From positions 1-64,000 of the forward strand of contig JAFUCD010000002.1 of assembly GCA_017459865.1 (NCBI GenBank): a stretch of 64,000 bases of DNA, read 5' to 3'. The notes beneath the pieces were generated by a model. The model saw only the letters and a program-made list of their open reading frames with translations, ran no database searches and had not been told where the DNA came from. Shown here in pieces: positions 8,872 through 16,280 of this stretch. The translations under genes and the position numbers were made by a program. The first letter of the stretch is position 1, and every line of letters begins with the position of its first letter. This DNA is from Oscillospiraceae bacterium. GTDB taxonomy: Bacteria > Bacillota_A > Clostridia > Oscillospirales > Oscillospiraceae.

Positions 8872-10308
8872 ATGGCAAAAGAGAAAAAAGTGGAGCAGAT
8901 CACCGATATGGAGGTCGATTTTGCCCAGTGGTTCACCGATGTGTGCACCAAGGCGGAGCTCGTGGACTATTCCGCGGTGAAGGGACTGTTCATCCTGCGC
9001 CCCTACGGCTATGCCATCTGGGAGAACATCATGAACACGCTCGATGCGAAATTCAAGGCGACGGGGCATGAAAACGTGTCCATGCCGCTGCTGATCCCGG
9101 AGAGCCTTCTGCAGGCGGAGAAGGATCACGTCGAGGGCTTCGCGCCGGAGTGCGCGTGGGTCACGGTCGGCGGCAGCGAGGAGCTGCCGGAGCGCCTGTG
9201 CATCCGTCCCACGTCCGAGACGCTGTTCTGCCAGCACTGGAGCCACGTCGTGCACAGCTGGCGCGACCTGCCCTGCCTGTATAACCAGTGGTGCAGCGTG
9301 CTGCGCTGGGAGAAGACGACCCGCCCGTTCCTGCGCGGCCGCGAGTTCCTCTGGCAGGAGGGACACACGATCCACGCGACCGAGGCCGAGGCGCGCGCCG
9401 AGACCCTGCAGATGCTCGAGATCTACGCCGACACGCTGGAGCACGACATGGCGATGCCCGTCATCCGCGGCGACAAGACCGAAAAGGAGAAGTTCGCCGG
9501 CGCGGAGAACACCTACACCGTCGAGTGCATGATGCACGACCACAAGGCGCTCCAGTCCGGCACGAGCCACTATTTCGGCGACGGCTTTGCCAAGGCGTTC
9601 GACATCACGTTTACGAATAAGGAAAACAAGCTCACGCACCCCTTCCAGACCTCGTGGGGCATGTCCACGCGCGTGATCGGCGGTCTCATCATGACGCACG
9701 GCGACAACAGCGGCCTCGTTCTGCCGCCCAAGATCGCGCCGATCCAGGTCATCGTGCTGCCCATCGCGGCGCACAAGCCCGGCGTGACCGAGAAGGCCGA
9801 GGAGCTGGTGAGCCGCCTGAAGGCCGCGGGTCTGCGCTGCAAGGGCGACTTCAGCGACAACAGCCCCGGCTGGAAGTTTGCCAACTGGGAGATGAAGGGC
9901 GTGCCGCTGCGCGTCGAGATCGGTCCCAAGGACATGGAAAAAGGCCAGTGCGTCGCCGTCCGCCGCGACAACGGCGAAAAGATCACCGTCGCACTTGAGG
10001 AACTCGAGGCGCGCATCCCCGAGCTGCTCGGCGACGTGCAGCAGGGCCTGTTCGACAAGGCGAAGGCCAACCTCGACAGCCACATCTTCGAGGCGCACTC
10101 CATCGAGGAGGCCAAGGAGCTGCAGGAGACCAAGGGCGGCTTCATCAAGACCATGTGGTGCGGCGATCTGCAGTGCGAGCTCGACATGAAGGAGAAGGCC
10201 GGCATGTCCAGCCGCTGCATTCCCTTCGAGCAGGAGGATCTCGGCGAGACCTGCGCCTGCTGCGGCAAGCCCGCCAAGAAGATGATCTACTGGGGCGTCG
10301 CATACTAA
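8872..10308 (+). CDS. proS: Prolyl-tRNA synthetase, type 3 (archaeal/eukaryotic-like)
   Basis: Charges tRNA-Pro with proline. The 478-residue length, lack of the bacterial editing insertion and a C-terminal zinc-binding extension with CACCGKP near the end mark the short type-3 ProRS found in many Clostridia. Class II motifs are visible: LPERLCIRPTSET, the motif-2 loop RWEKTTRPFLRGREFLWQEG, and motif 3 near GGLIMTHGDNSGLVLPP. AAGGAG lies 11 bases before the ATG. It has its own sigma-A promoter and is followed by a repeat block and a bidirectional terminator. Confidence 0.95.
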   Translation: MAKEKKVEQITDMEVDFAQWFTDVCTKAELVDYSAVKGLFILRPYGYAIWENIMNTLDAKFKATGHENVSMPLLIPESLLQAEKDHVEGFAPECAWVTVGGSEELPERLCIRPTSETLFCQHWSHVVHSWRDLPCLYNQWCSVLRWEKTTRPFLRGREFLWQEGHTIHATEAEARAETLQMLEIYADTLEHDMAMPVIRGDKTEKEKFAGAENTYTVECMMHDHKALQSGTSHYFGDGFAKAFDITFTNKENKLTHPFQTSWGMSTRVIGGLIMTHGDNSGLVLPPKIAPIQVIVLPIAAHKPGVTEKAEELVSRLKAAGLRCKGDFSDNSPGWKFANWEMKGVPLRVEIGPKDMEKGQCVAVRRDNGEKITVALEELEARIPELLGDVQQGLFDKAKANLDSHIFEAHSIEEAKELQETKGGFIKTMWCGDLQCELDMKEKAGMSSRCIPFEQEDLGETCACCGKPAKKMIYWGVAY

Positions 10309-10313
10309 GCTTC

Positions 10314-10345
10314 ACCGAAAATGTGCTGCGCGCATTCCCGGTGAG
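10314..10345 (+). repeat. Imperfect hairpin after proS
   Basis: CACCGAAAATGTGC pairs imperfectly with GCGCATTCCCGGTG. The right arm is identical to that of the hairpin at 17905-17935. It may be a decayed terminator adjoining repeat B1. Confidence 0.45.
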
Positions 10346-10499
10346 GGGATCGCACTCCGCAGGGCGCTCTTGGACGAAAGTGCGACTTTCGCGAAAAGAG
10401 CGCCCTGCTCCGTGAGCGGTATTTTTGCCGCCCGGCAAAAGCCGCGCGGCAAAAACGATCGAACCCTATTCGCCGCTGCGGCGGCGAACTCTGCGAGGC
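10346..10499. repeat. Dispersed intergenic repeat B, copy 1
   Basis: Shares an ordered set of blocks with 49843-50002: GGGATCGC at the left, then a variable hairpin (here AGGGCGCTCTT / AAGAGCGCCCT), then the highly conserved core TATTTTTGCC...GGCAAAAGCCGCGCGGC..AAAAA.GAT, a GC-rich hairpin, and AACTCTGCGAGGC at the right. No coding potential stands out. Function unknown: a structured RNA or a repetitive palindromic element are both possible. Confidence 0.7.
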
Positions 10500-10504
10500 A
10501 AAAT

Positions 10505-10541
10505 AGCTCCCGCTGCATCGTGCGTGCAGCGGGAGCTTTTT
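10505..10541. terminator. Bidirectional terminator between proS and the six-helix membrane protein
   Basis: A 13-bp perfect stem (AGCTCCCGCTGCA / TGCAGCGGGAGCT) with TTTT on the plus strand and ATTTT on the minus strand. It serves both convergent genes. Confidence 0.85.
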
Positions 10542-10545
10542 GCGC

Positions 10546-11175
10546 TTATTTTTCTTTTGCGCCGCCGAGGGCGCGCAGTAGGATGGCGAGGACCCAGGTC
10601 GCGAGCGCGAGGGCGAGCGCGATGGCGATGCCGGTCGGCCAGCCCCACATCAGAAAGCCGTAAAAGTCGTGCCGGTCGGGCCAGTCGCCGATGCCCTGCA
10701 CGAGGATGTTGCCGAGATAGCCCACGGCGTAGATCCCCACGGGTACCATGGCCCAGAGCGTCGCGCGAAACGGCAGCCGCTGTCCGCGCTCGAGCAGGAT
10801 GAAGCTCAGCATCGAGAGCACCGGCAGCAGGAAGTGCAGAAAGAAGTTCGCGCCGTTGAACATATATTGATACCCGAACACGGGACCGAGAAAGCCCATC
10901 ACCGTCGTGAACGTGAGTCCCGCGGCGGCGGTGCCGACGAGCTTCCAGGTCTTCAGCCGCCGCGTGATCCAGCCGCTGCCCAGCAGCCGCGCGGCGTAGA
11001 CCAGACAGATCGCGCCGTTGAAAAGATTGGACAGGTTGGTGAAAAATTTCAGACTGCGCAGCCCGCCGTCCGCGAGCGGCCCGCCGTGGCTGATCGCGAA
11101 CACCATCCAAAGCCACGCGGCATAGCTCATCACGCCGATGAAGAGATTCAGAAAAATGGAAAGCCTGCGTTTCAT
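10546..11175 (-). CDS. Six-helix integral membrane protein (Pr6Pr-like)
   Basis: A 209-residue polytopic membrane protein with about six hydrophobic helices and a Lys-rich C-terminus. The early segment LKFFTNLSNLFNGAICLVY resembles the FTxxSNL signature of Pr6Pr-type membrane proteins; the assignment is tentative and the function unknown. The ATG at 11175 is chosen because GGAGG lies 7 bases upstream and the codon overlaps the MATE stop by 4 bases (ATGA). The long upstream extension of this frame lies inside the MATE gene and is rejected. Confidence 0.75.
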   Translation of the reverse strand: MKRRLSIFLNLFIGVMSYAAWLWMVFAISHGGPLADGGLRSLKFFTNLSNLFNGAICLVYAARLLGSGWITRRLKTWKLVGTAAAGLTFTTVMGFLGPVFGYQYMFNGANFFLHFLLPVLSMLSFILLERGQRLPFRATLWAMVPVGIYAVGYLGNILVQGIGDWPDRHDFYGFLMWGWPTGIAIALALALATWVLAILLRALGGAKEK

Positions 11176-12542
11176 GTGGTTCCTCCTTCCGGAAGCTTGT
11201 CCCGCTTCATGTGCTTCAGCTCGCTCATCGCGAGCGGCACCGCCATCAGGAACGTGAGCACGTCCGCCCACGCCTGCGTCATCTCCACGCCGAGCAGCCC
11301 GAAGCAGCGCGGCAGGATGAGGATCAGCGGGATGAAAAAGATGCCGTTGCGGGCGGAGGACGCGATCGAGGCCTTCAGCCCGCGCCCCATCGACTGGAGC
11401 ATCATGTTCGTGAGGATCGAAAACGTCAGCAGCGGCAGCACGGACGCCTGCCAACGCAGCGCCGTGGTGCCGACGGCGATGACCGCCGGGTCATCGCGGA
11501 ACCAGCCCACGACCGTCGGCGCAAAGAGCTCACAGAGCACCCCCGCGATCGTCATCATCAGCGTGCCCCAGCGCAGGCAGTAGAAAAAGCCCGCCCGCAC
11601 GCGCGTATAGCGCCCCGCGCCGTAGTTATAGGAGCACACGGGCTGATACGCCTGACCGAAGCCGATCAGCAGCGAGACGTTCAGCATCAATATGCGCGTC
11701 ACGATGCTCATGCCCGCGATGGCGGCGTCGCCGCCGCAGACGCGCGCGTAGCGGTTTAAGAGCAGCGTCGAGACCGCCGCGAGCCCCTGCCGCGCGAGCG
11801 AGGGCATGCCGCCGTTCACGATCTGCCCGAGGTTGGGCGGCGTGAGGCGGACGTTCTTTGCCCGCAGACGGAGGTTTTCGCCCCGGCGCGAGCCGATGAA
11901 GAGCGCGAAGAAGCTCGTGATCTGTCCCATGACGGTCGCGATCGCGGCCCCGCGCACGCCGAGCCCGCACACGAACATCAGCAACGGATCGAGCCCGATG
12001 TTCATCACCGCGCCGAGCATGAGCCCCACCATCGCGTACATGGCGCTGCCCTGAAAGCGGAGCTGGTTGTTGATCACGAACTGCCCCATCGTGAACGGCG
12101 CACCGAGCAGGATGATGCGCATATAGGCCAGCGTGTCGGCGCGGGAGGTGTCCGTCGCGCCGAGAAAGTCCGCGACCGCCGGGGCAAAGAGATTGCCGAC
12201 CGCCGCGACGACCGCTCCGAGCAGGAGCGCGAGCGCAAAGCCCGTCGCCGCCATCTCCTCGGCGTCCCGCCGCCGCCCCGCGCCGAGCATGCGCGACAGG
12301 CTGTTGCCCGAGCCGTGCCCGCAGAAGAAGCCCAGCGCCTGGATGATCGCCATCACGGAGAACACCAGCCCCACCGCCGCGGTCGCCTGCGTGGAGATGC
12401 GCCCGACGAAATAGGTGTCGGCGGTGTTGTAGATGCCGGTCACGAGCATGCTGATGATCGTCGGCACGGCGAGCCGCCAGATCAGACGCGGGATCGGCGT
12501 CTCGGTGAGCTGGGTGTGTCGGTCTGGTCGCTTTTCGTGCAT
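11172..12542 (-). CDS. MATE-family efflux transporter
   Basis: A 456-residue multidrug/toxic compound extrusion protein with twelve hydrophobic helices in two related halves. The family start PIPRLIWRLAVPTIISMLVTGIYN is present, with the conserved ...NTADTYFVG segment. The ATG at 12542 follows AGAGGCGA at suitable spacing; longer in-frame extensions reach the intergenic region and lack a ribosome site. It is co-translated with the six-helix membrane protein downstream. Substrate cannot be inferred. Confidence 0.93.
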   Translation of the reverse strand: MHEKRPDRHTQLTETPIPRLIWRLAVPTIISMLVTGIYNTADTYFVGRISTQATAAVGLVFSVMAIIQALGFFCGHGSGNSLSRMLGAGRRRDAEEMAATGFALALLLGAVVAAVGNLFAPAVADFLGATDTSRADTLAYMRIILLGAPFTMGQFVINNQLRFQGSAMYAMVGLMLGAVMNIGLDPLLMFVCGLGVRGAAIATVMGQITSFFALFIGSRRGENLRLRAKNVRLTPPNLGQIVNGGMPSLARQGLAAVSTLLLNRYARVCGGDAAIAGMSIVTRILMLNVSLLIGFGQAYQPVCSYNYGAGRYTRVRAGFFYCLRWGTLMMTIAGVLCELFAPTVVGWFRDDPAVIAVGTTALRWQASVLPLLTFSILTNMMLQSMGRGLKASIASSARNGIFFIPLILILPRCFGLLGVEMTQAWADVLTFLMAVPLAMSELKHMKRDKLPEGGTT

Positions 12543-12630
12543 AGCATTCGCCTCTTGAAAATTCTTATTCGATAGTATACCATGGAATCGATCGTTTGCA
12601 CAGAAAATTATCAGATCGGAGTGGATCGAT

Positions 12631-13167
12631 GTGGAGAGCAGACAGACCGGTGTGCGCATCCGCCCGGCGGTATGCGCGGATGCGGAGCGGCTGGCGGAGA
12701 TCTTCGCGTATTATGTTTTGCACACCGCCGTCGCCTTTGACTATGAGCCGCCGTCGGCGGAGACGTTTCGCGCGCGCATCGCGCAGGTGACCGAAGCGCA
12801 CCCCTGGCTCGTCGCGGAGGCGGACGGGCGCGTGCTCGGCTACGCCTATGCCGGACCGTTCGTGGGGCGGGCGGGCTATCGCTTTTCCAGAGAGCTCACG
12901 ATCTATCTCGACCCCGCCGCGCGCGGGCGCGGGATCGGCAGAGCGCTCTATGCCGCGCTGGAGACGCGCCTGCGGGCGCTGGGCGTCCGCAATCTCTATG
13001 CCTGCATCGGCGACCCCGCCGCGGACGACGATCCATACCTGACGCGCGCCAGCGAGCGCTTCCACGCCCGCATGGGCTTTGTCAGAGTCGGCGTCTTCAC
13101 CAAATGCGGCTATAAATTCGAGCGCTGGTACAACATGATCTGGATGGAAAAGCGGCTCGAGGGCTGA
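12631..13167 (+). CDS. GNAT-family N-acetyltransferase (phosphinothricin acetyltransferase-like)
   Basis: A 178-residue acetyltransferase that would move acetyl from acetyl-CoA to an amine. The acetyl-CoA loop RGRGIGRALY is near residues 112-121, and the pattern IRPAVCADAERLAEIF ... LTIYLDP ... YKFERWYNMIWMEK matches the PAT/YncA branch, whose members acetylate amino-acid analogues such as phosphinothricin or methionine sulfoximine. The GTG start has GGAG about 9 bases upstream. Substrate is inferred only at branch level. Confidence 0.88.
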   Translation: MESRQTGVRIRPAVCADAERLAEIFAYYVLHTAVAFDYEPPSAETFRARIAQVTEAHPWLVAEADGRVLGYAYAGPFVGRAGYRFSRELTIYLDPAARGRGIGRALYAALETRLRALGVRNLYACIGDPAADDDPYLTRASERFHARMGFVRVGVFTKCGYKFERWYNMIWMEKRLEG

Positions 13168-13174
13168 AAAAGCA

Positions 13175-13203
13175 TGCAACATTTTGCCCCTTTGCCTCGT
13201 TAT
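13175..13203 (+). promoter_or_regulatory. Candidate ECF-sigma autoregulatory promoter
   Basis: TGCAAC (13175-13180) followed by an ATTTT stretch, 17-base spacing and CGTTAT (13198-13203), the bipartite AAC...CGT architecture recognised by ECF sigma factors such as SigW/SigM. It lies 30 bases ahead of the ECF sigma gene, consistent with autoregulation. No sigma-A hexamers are seen there. Confidence 0.65.
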
Positions 13204-13232
13204 AAAAGCAGAATGCATTCGGGAGTTCTTTC

Positions 13233-13709
13233 ATGGAAACGGATTTTGAAGCTGTTGTGGAGCGGTATACCGCGCCGCTCTACCGGCTGGCGTACAGCTA
13301 TTGCGGCAGCCGGGAGGACGCGGAAGACGTGCTGCAGGAGACCTTTCTGCGCTATCTGAGCAAGCGGCCGCGCTTTTCGGCAGAGGAGCAGCGCCGCGCG
13401 TGGCTCATGACCGTGGCGGCAAACTGCTGCCGCGATCTGCTGCGCCGCCGGGCGCGCCGCGCCGTGGTCCCGCTGGACGAGACGCTCGCCGCGCCGGAGA
13501 CGGAGCGCCATCCGGAGGTCGCCGCGGCGCTCGCCGCGCTGCCGCCGAAGGACCGTGCCATGGTGTATCTGTTCTATTATGAATCGCTTCCCACGCGCCA
13601 GATCGCCCGCATGCTCGGCATGACGGACAGCGCCGTGCGTACCCACCTGACGCGCGCGCGGGGAAAGCTGCGCACCATCCTGGGAGGAAATGCCGATGCC
13701 GAAGGATAA
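13233..13709 (+). CDS. ECF-family RNA polymerase sigma factor
   Basis: A 158-residue extracytoplasmic-function sigma factor. Region 2 covers about residues 10-70 (YRLAYSYCGSREDAEDVLQETFLR), and region 4 about 105-150 (PPKDRAMVYLFYYESLPTRQIARMLGMTDSAVRTHLTRARGKL, with a clear helix-turn-helix). It directs RNA polymerase to envelope-stress-type promoters. An ECF-like promoter precedes it. It overlaps the next gene, a putative membrane-bound regulator, by 14 bases, the usual sigma/anti-sigma layout. Confidence 0.95.
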   Translation: METDFEAVVERYTAPLYRLAYSYCGSREDAEDVLQETFLRYLSKRPRFSAEEQRRAWLMTVAANCCRDLLRRRARRAVVPLDETLAAPETERHPEVAAALAALPPKDRAMVYLFYYESLPTRQIARMLGMTDSAVRTHLTRARGKLRTILGGNADAEG

Positions 13710-14409
13710 ACTGCATGCCTATTATGAAGATCTCGCGCCGTCGCCGGAGCTGCCCGAGCGACTCAAGGCGCTGCGGACCGCGCCGCGAAAGCCCAGGCGC
13801 AGTCCCGCGCGCGTCGTGCTGCCCATTGCGGCGGTGCTGGCGCTGGCGCTTCTGGGCGCGCTGCTGCGCCCGCGTCCCTCGGACGTGATCGCGCCCGGCG
13901 GCGGTGCCGCGCCTGTATCAGATACCGCCGTGCCCGCGTCGGATCCCGTGCCGCCTGCCGCGGACACTCCCGCGCCCGCGGGCGACGCAGCCGCGGCTTT
14001 GCCGACGGCGACGCCGTCTCTGGAGCCGCCGCCGACCGCGGAGGTGCCGCAGACCACGGCACCGATGCCGCCGGACGATGCCCCGACCGTGCCGGGCGAA
14101 ACGAAATGGGAGAATTCCACATCGGGCAGCGGCAGTCCGGCGCCCAATGGTCCCGGCGTGCTCCCGGATGCGGCCACTCCGGAGCTGCCGGAGGGGGCGT
14201 GCCCCGTGACCGGCGCCTATGCGCGCGTCGACGGGCGCGATCTGATCGCGCTCTGGTCGGTGATGACGCCCGAGGATGCCGAGCTGCTCGACGTGACCGA
14301 TCAGCTGCGGGACGGGCGCTATGCCGCCGAGCTGGAGCACGGCGGCGTGACCGTCGCCGTACAGCTTACGCTCAACCCCGACGGGAGCTATACGCTCACC
14401 GTCGATTGA
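13696..14409 (+). CDS. Putative membrane-anchored anti-sigma factor
   Basis: A 237-residue single-pass protein: a short cytoplasmic segment (1-35), a transmembrane helix (about 38-57), a long Pro/Ala/Thr-rich extracytoplasmic linker (60-165) and a small C-terminal domain (about 170-237). No known anti-sigma fold can be named; the role is inferred from coupling to the ECF gene and the topology. The second ATG (13696) fits better than the one at 13690, because GGAGG lies 8 bases ahead. Downstream is the SLH-serpin gene, 12 bases away. Confidence 0.7.
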   Translation: MPKDKLHAYYEDLAPSPELPERLKALRTAPRKPRRSPARVVLPIAAVLALALLGALLRPRPSDVIAPGGGAAPVSDTAVPASDPVPPAADTPAPAGDAAAALPTATPSLEPPPTAEVPQTTAPMPPDDAPTVPGETKWENSTSGSGSPAPNGPGVLPDAATPELPEGACPVTGAYARVDGRDLIALWSVMTPEDAELLDVTDQLRDGRYAAELEHGGVTVAVQLTLNPDGSYTLTVD

Positions 14410-14421
14410 AAGGAGAAGGCT

Positions 14422-16146
14422 ATGAGACACAGAAGATTTCTGGCGCTGCTGCTCACGCTGGCGCTGCTGGTGGGCCTGACGCCCGTCCTCGCCGCGGGCC
14501 GCTTCGCGGATGTGAAGCAGGGCAGCTGGTATTATGACGCTGTGGAGCGATGCGCCGAGAGCGGGCTCGTCAACGGCGTGAGCGCGACGCGCTTTGATCC
14601 CAAGGGTACGATGACCCGCGCCATGGTCGTCACGATCCTTTACCGCATGGGCGGCGGTGTGACGGCGGCGCAGCCCGCGGACTTTGCCGATGTGCCGGAC
14701 GGCGTGTGGTATGCCGACGCGGTCGCGTGGGCGCGGGAAAACGGCGTCGCGGAGGGCGTCGGCGGCGGGCGCTTCGCGCCGAAGGAGCCCGTCACGCGCG
14801 AGCAGCTCGTCACGCTGCTCTGGCGATACGCGGACATGCGCTATGAAAATGATTTCGACCGCTTCTATGCCGAGCAGGCGTTTTCCGACGCCGACCCCGT
14901 CAGCGCCTGGGCGCAGGACGCGATGCGTCTTTCGATCGGCGCGGGGATCGTGCGCGGGCGCGGCGACGGCTGGCACGCCAAAGCGCTGTGCACCCGCGCC
15001 GAGGCCGTGACGATGCTCGACCGCTTTGCGCAGCTCGAGCTGACCGACAAGGAGCCAGGCGTGCTGATCGATCTCACGCCCGCGCAGCTCGATACGCTCG
15101 CGGACCGGTCGCTGCAGCTCTTCAACGCGATGGACAAGCCGGGCAATAACCCCATCGCCTCGCCGCTCTCGGCGCTCTATGCGCTCGCGATGCTGTATAA
15201 CGGTGCCTCGGGGGAGACGGCGGAGCAGCTCGCGGCCTTCTTCGACATGACGCCGGAGGAGACGAACACCGCCCTTGCCGCGCTCAGCGCCGCCCTGCCG
15301 GACGGATTCAGCACCGTGCGGCTGGCAAACGCGCTCTGGCTCCGGCAGGGAGAGCCGGTGGAGCCGGACTTCATCGCCGCGAACCGCGATCAGCTCTCGG
15401 CGGAGGTGTTCCGCCGCGACTTCGGCGGCGACGCGGTGAAGGAGATCAACGACTGGGTCTCGAAGCAGACCGACGGCATGATCCCCTCGATCATCAGCAG
15501 TCTTCCGTCGGACGCCCTGCTCGTGCTGCTCAACGCGATCCTGTTCAAGGCGCAGTGGGGCCGGATCTATGAGATCACGCAGGAGCGCGATTTTCACGCG
15601 GAGAGCGGGGAGACCGAGCGCGCGCAGATGCTCATGAGCGTGGAATACACCTATCTGCACGACGCGCACGCCGAGGGCTTCTTAAAGCCGTTTTTGGGCA
15701 GCCGCTATGCCTTTGCCGTGCTGGTGCCGGAGATGGGCATGAGCCCGGAGGCGTATCTGGCGGGGCTCACGGGCACGTCGCTGCGCGCGCTGCTCACCGG
15801 GGAGCGGTATGACGCCGTGCACACCGGGATGCCGGTGCTTACGGCGGAGCTTCAGACAGACCTGACGAAGGCCTTCTCCAAGGTCGGACTCACGAATCTG
15901 AATGATCTGACAGGGATCAGCGAGGACGCGTATGTCTCCGGCGCGGTGCACCGGGCGAAGATCGAGATCAATGAGAACGGCGTGAGCGCCGCGGCGGCAA
16001 CGGCGATCACCCTCGCCGGCTCCGCAGCGCCGAAGCCGGACCCGAAGGAGGCCACCGTCATTGCCGACCGTCCGTATGTGTACATGATCGTGGACACCCA
16101 GACGAACCTGCCGCTCTTTATCGGTACGGTCGACACGGTGGCATGA
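14422..16146 (+). CDS. SLH-domain surface-anchored serpin
   Basis: A 574-residue secreted protein: signal peptide (1-25), three SLH repeats (about 27-195) that tether to cell-wall polymers, and a full serpin domain (about 205-574). Serpins are suicide protease inhibitors. The hinge is intact (Glu518-Asn-Gly-Val-Ser then AAAATA), followed by a reactive loop and the conserved RPYVYMI breach segment near 549-555. Counting from Glu518 as P17 puts P1 at Ser534 and P1' at Ala535, with Leu at P4, suggesting elastase- or subtilisin-like targets. Gut clostridial serpins (siropins of Eubacterium siraeum) inhibit neutrophil elastase-type enzymes. It follows the ECF sigma and putative anti-sigma genes and is likely co-regulated. 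Confidence 0.93.
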   Translation: MRHRRFLALLLTLALLVGLTPVLAAGRFADVKQGSWYYDAVERCAESGLVNGVSATRFDPKGTMTRAMVVTILYRMGGGVTAAQPADFADVPDGVWYADAVAWARENGVAEGVGGGRFAPKEPVTREQLVTLLWRYADMRYENDFDRFYAEQAFSDADPVSAWAQDAMRLSIGAGIVRGRGDGWHAKALCTRAEAVTMLDRFAQLELTDKEPGVLIDLTPAQLDTLADRSLQLFNAMDKPGNNPIASPLSALYALAMLYNGASGETAEQLAAFFDMTPEETNTALAALSAALPDGFSTVRLANALWLRQGEPVEPDFIAANRDQLSAEVFRRDFGGDAVKEINDWVSKQTDGMIPSIISSLPSDALLVLLNAILFKAQWGRIYEITQERDFHAESGETERAQMLMSVEYTYLHDAHAEGFLKPFLGSRYAFAVLVPEMGMSPEAYLAGLTGTSLRALLTGERYDAVHTGMPVLTAELQTDLTKAFSKVGLTNLNDLTGISEDAYVSGAVHRAKIEINENGVSAAAATAITLAGSAAPKPDPKEATVIADRPYVYMIVDTQTNLPLFIGTVDTVA

Positions 16147-16229
16147 GGCTGCTGCGGGCCGGAAGTTCTGAAGAATTCTTAAAAGTTTCAAATTCGTGAC
16201 AAAATAATTAAATTTTATTAACATAACGC

Positions 16230-16258
16230 TTGAAAAAGCGGTTGACATCTGCTATGAT
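16230..16258 (+). promoter_or_regulatory. Promoter of the SLH-SGNH gene
   Basis: TTGAAA (16230-16235), 17 bases, TATGAT (16253-16258). A TTGACA inside the spacer has no partner at the right distance. The start codon follows 22 bases later. Confidence 0.8.
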
Positions 16259-16280
16259 ATTGCCTACGAGGTGAAGGATC

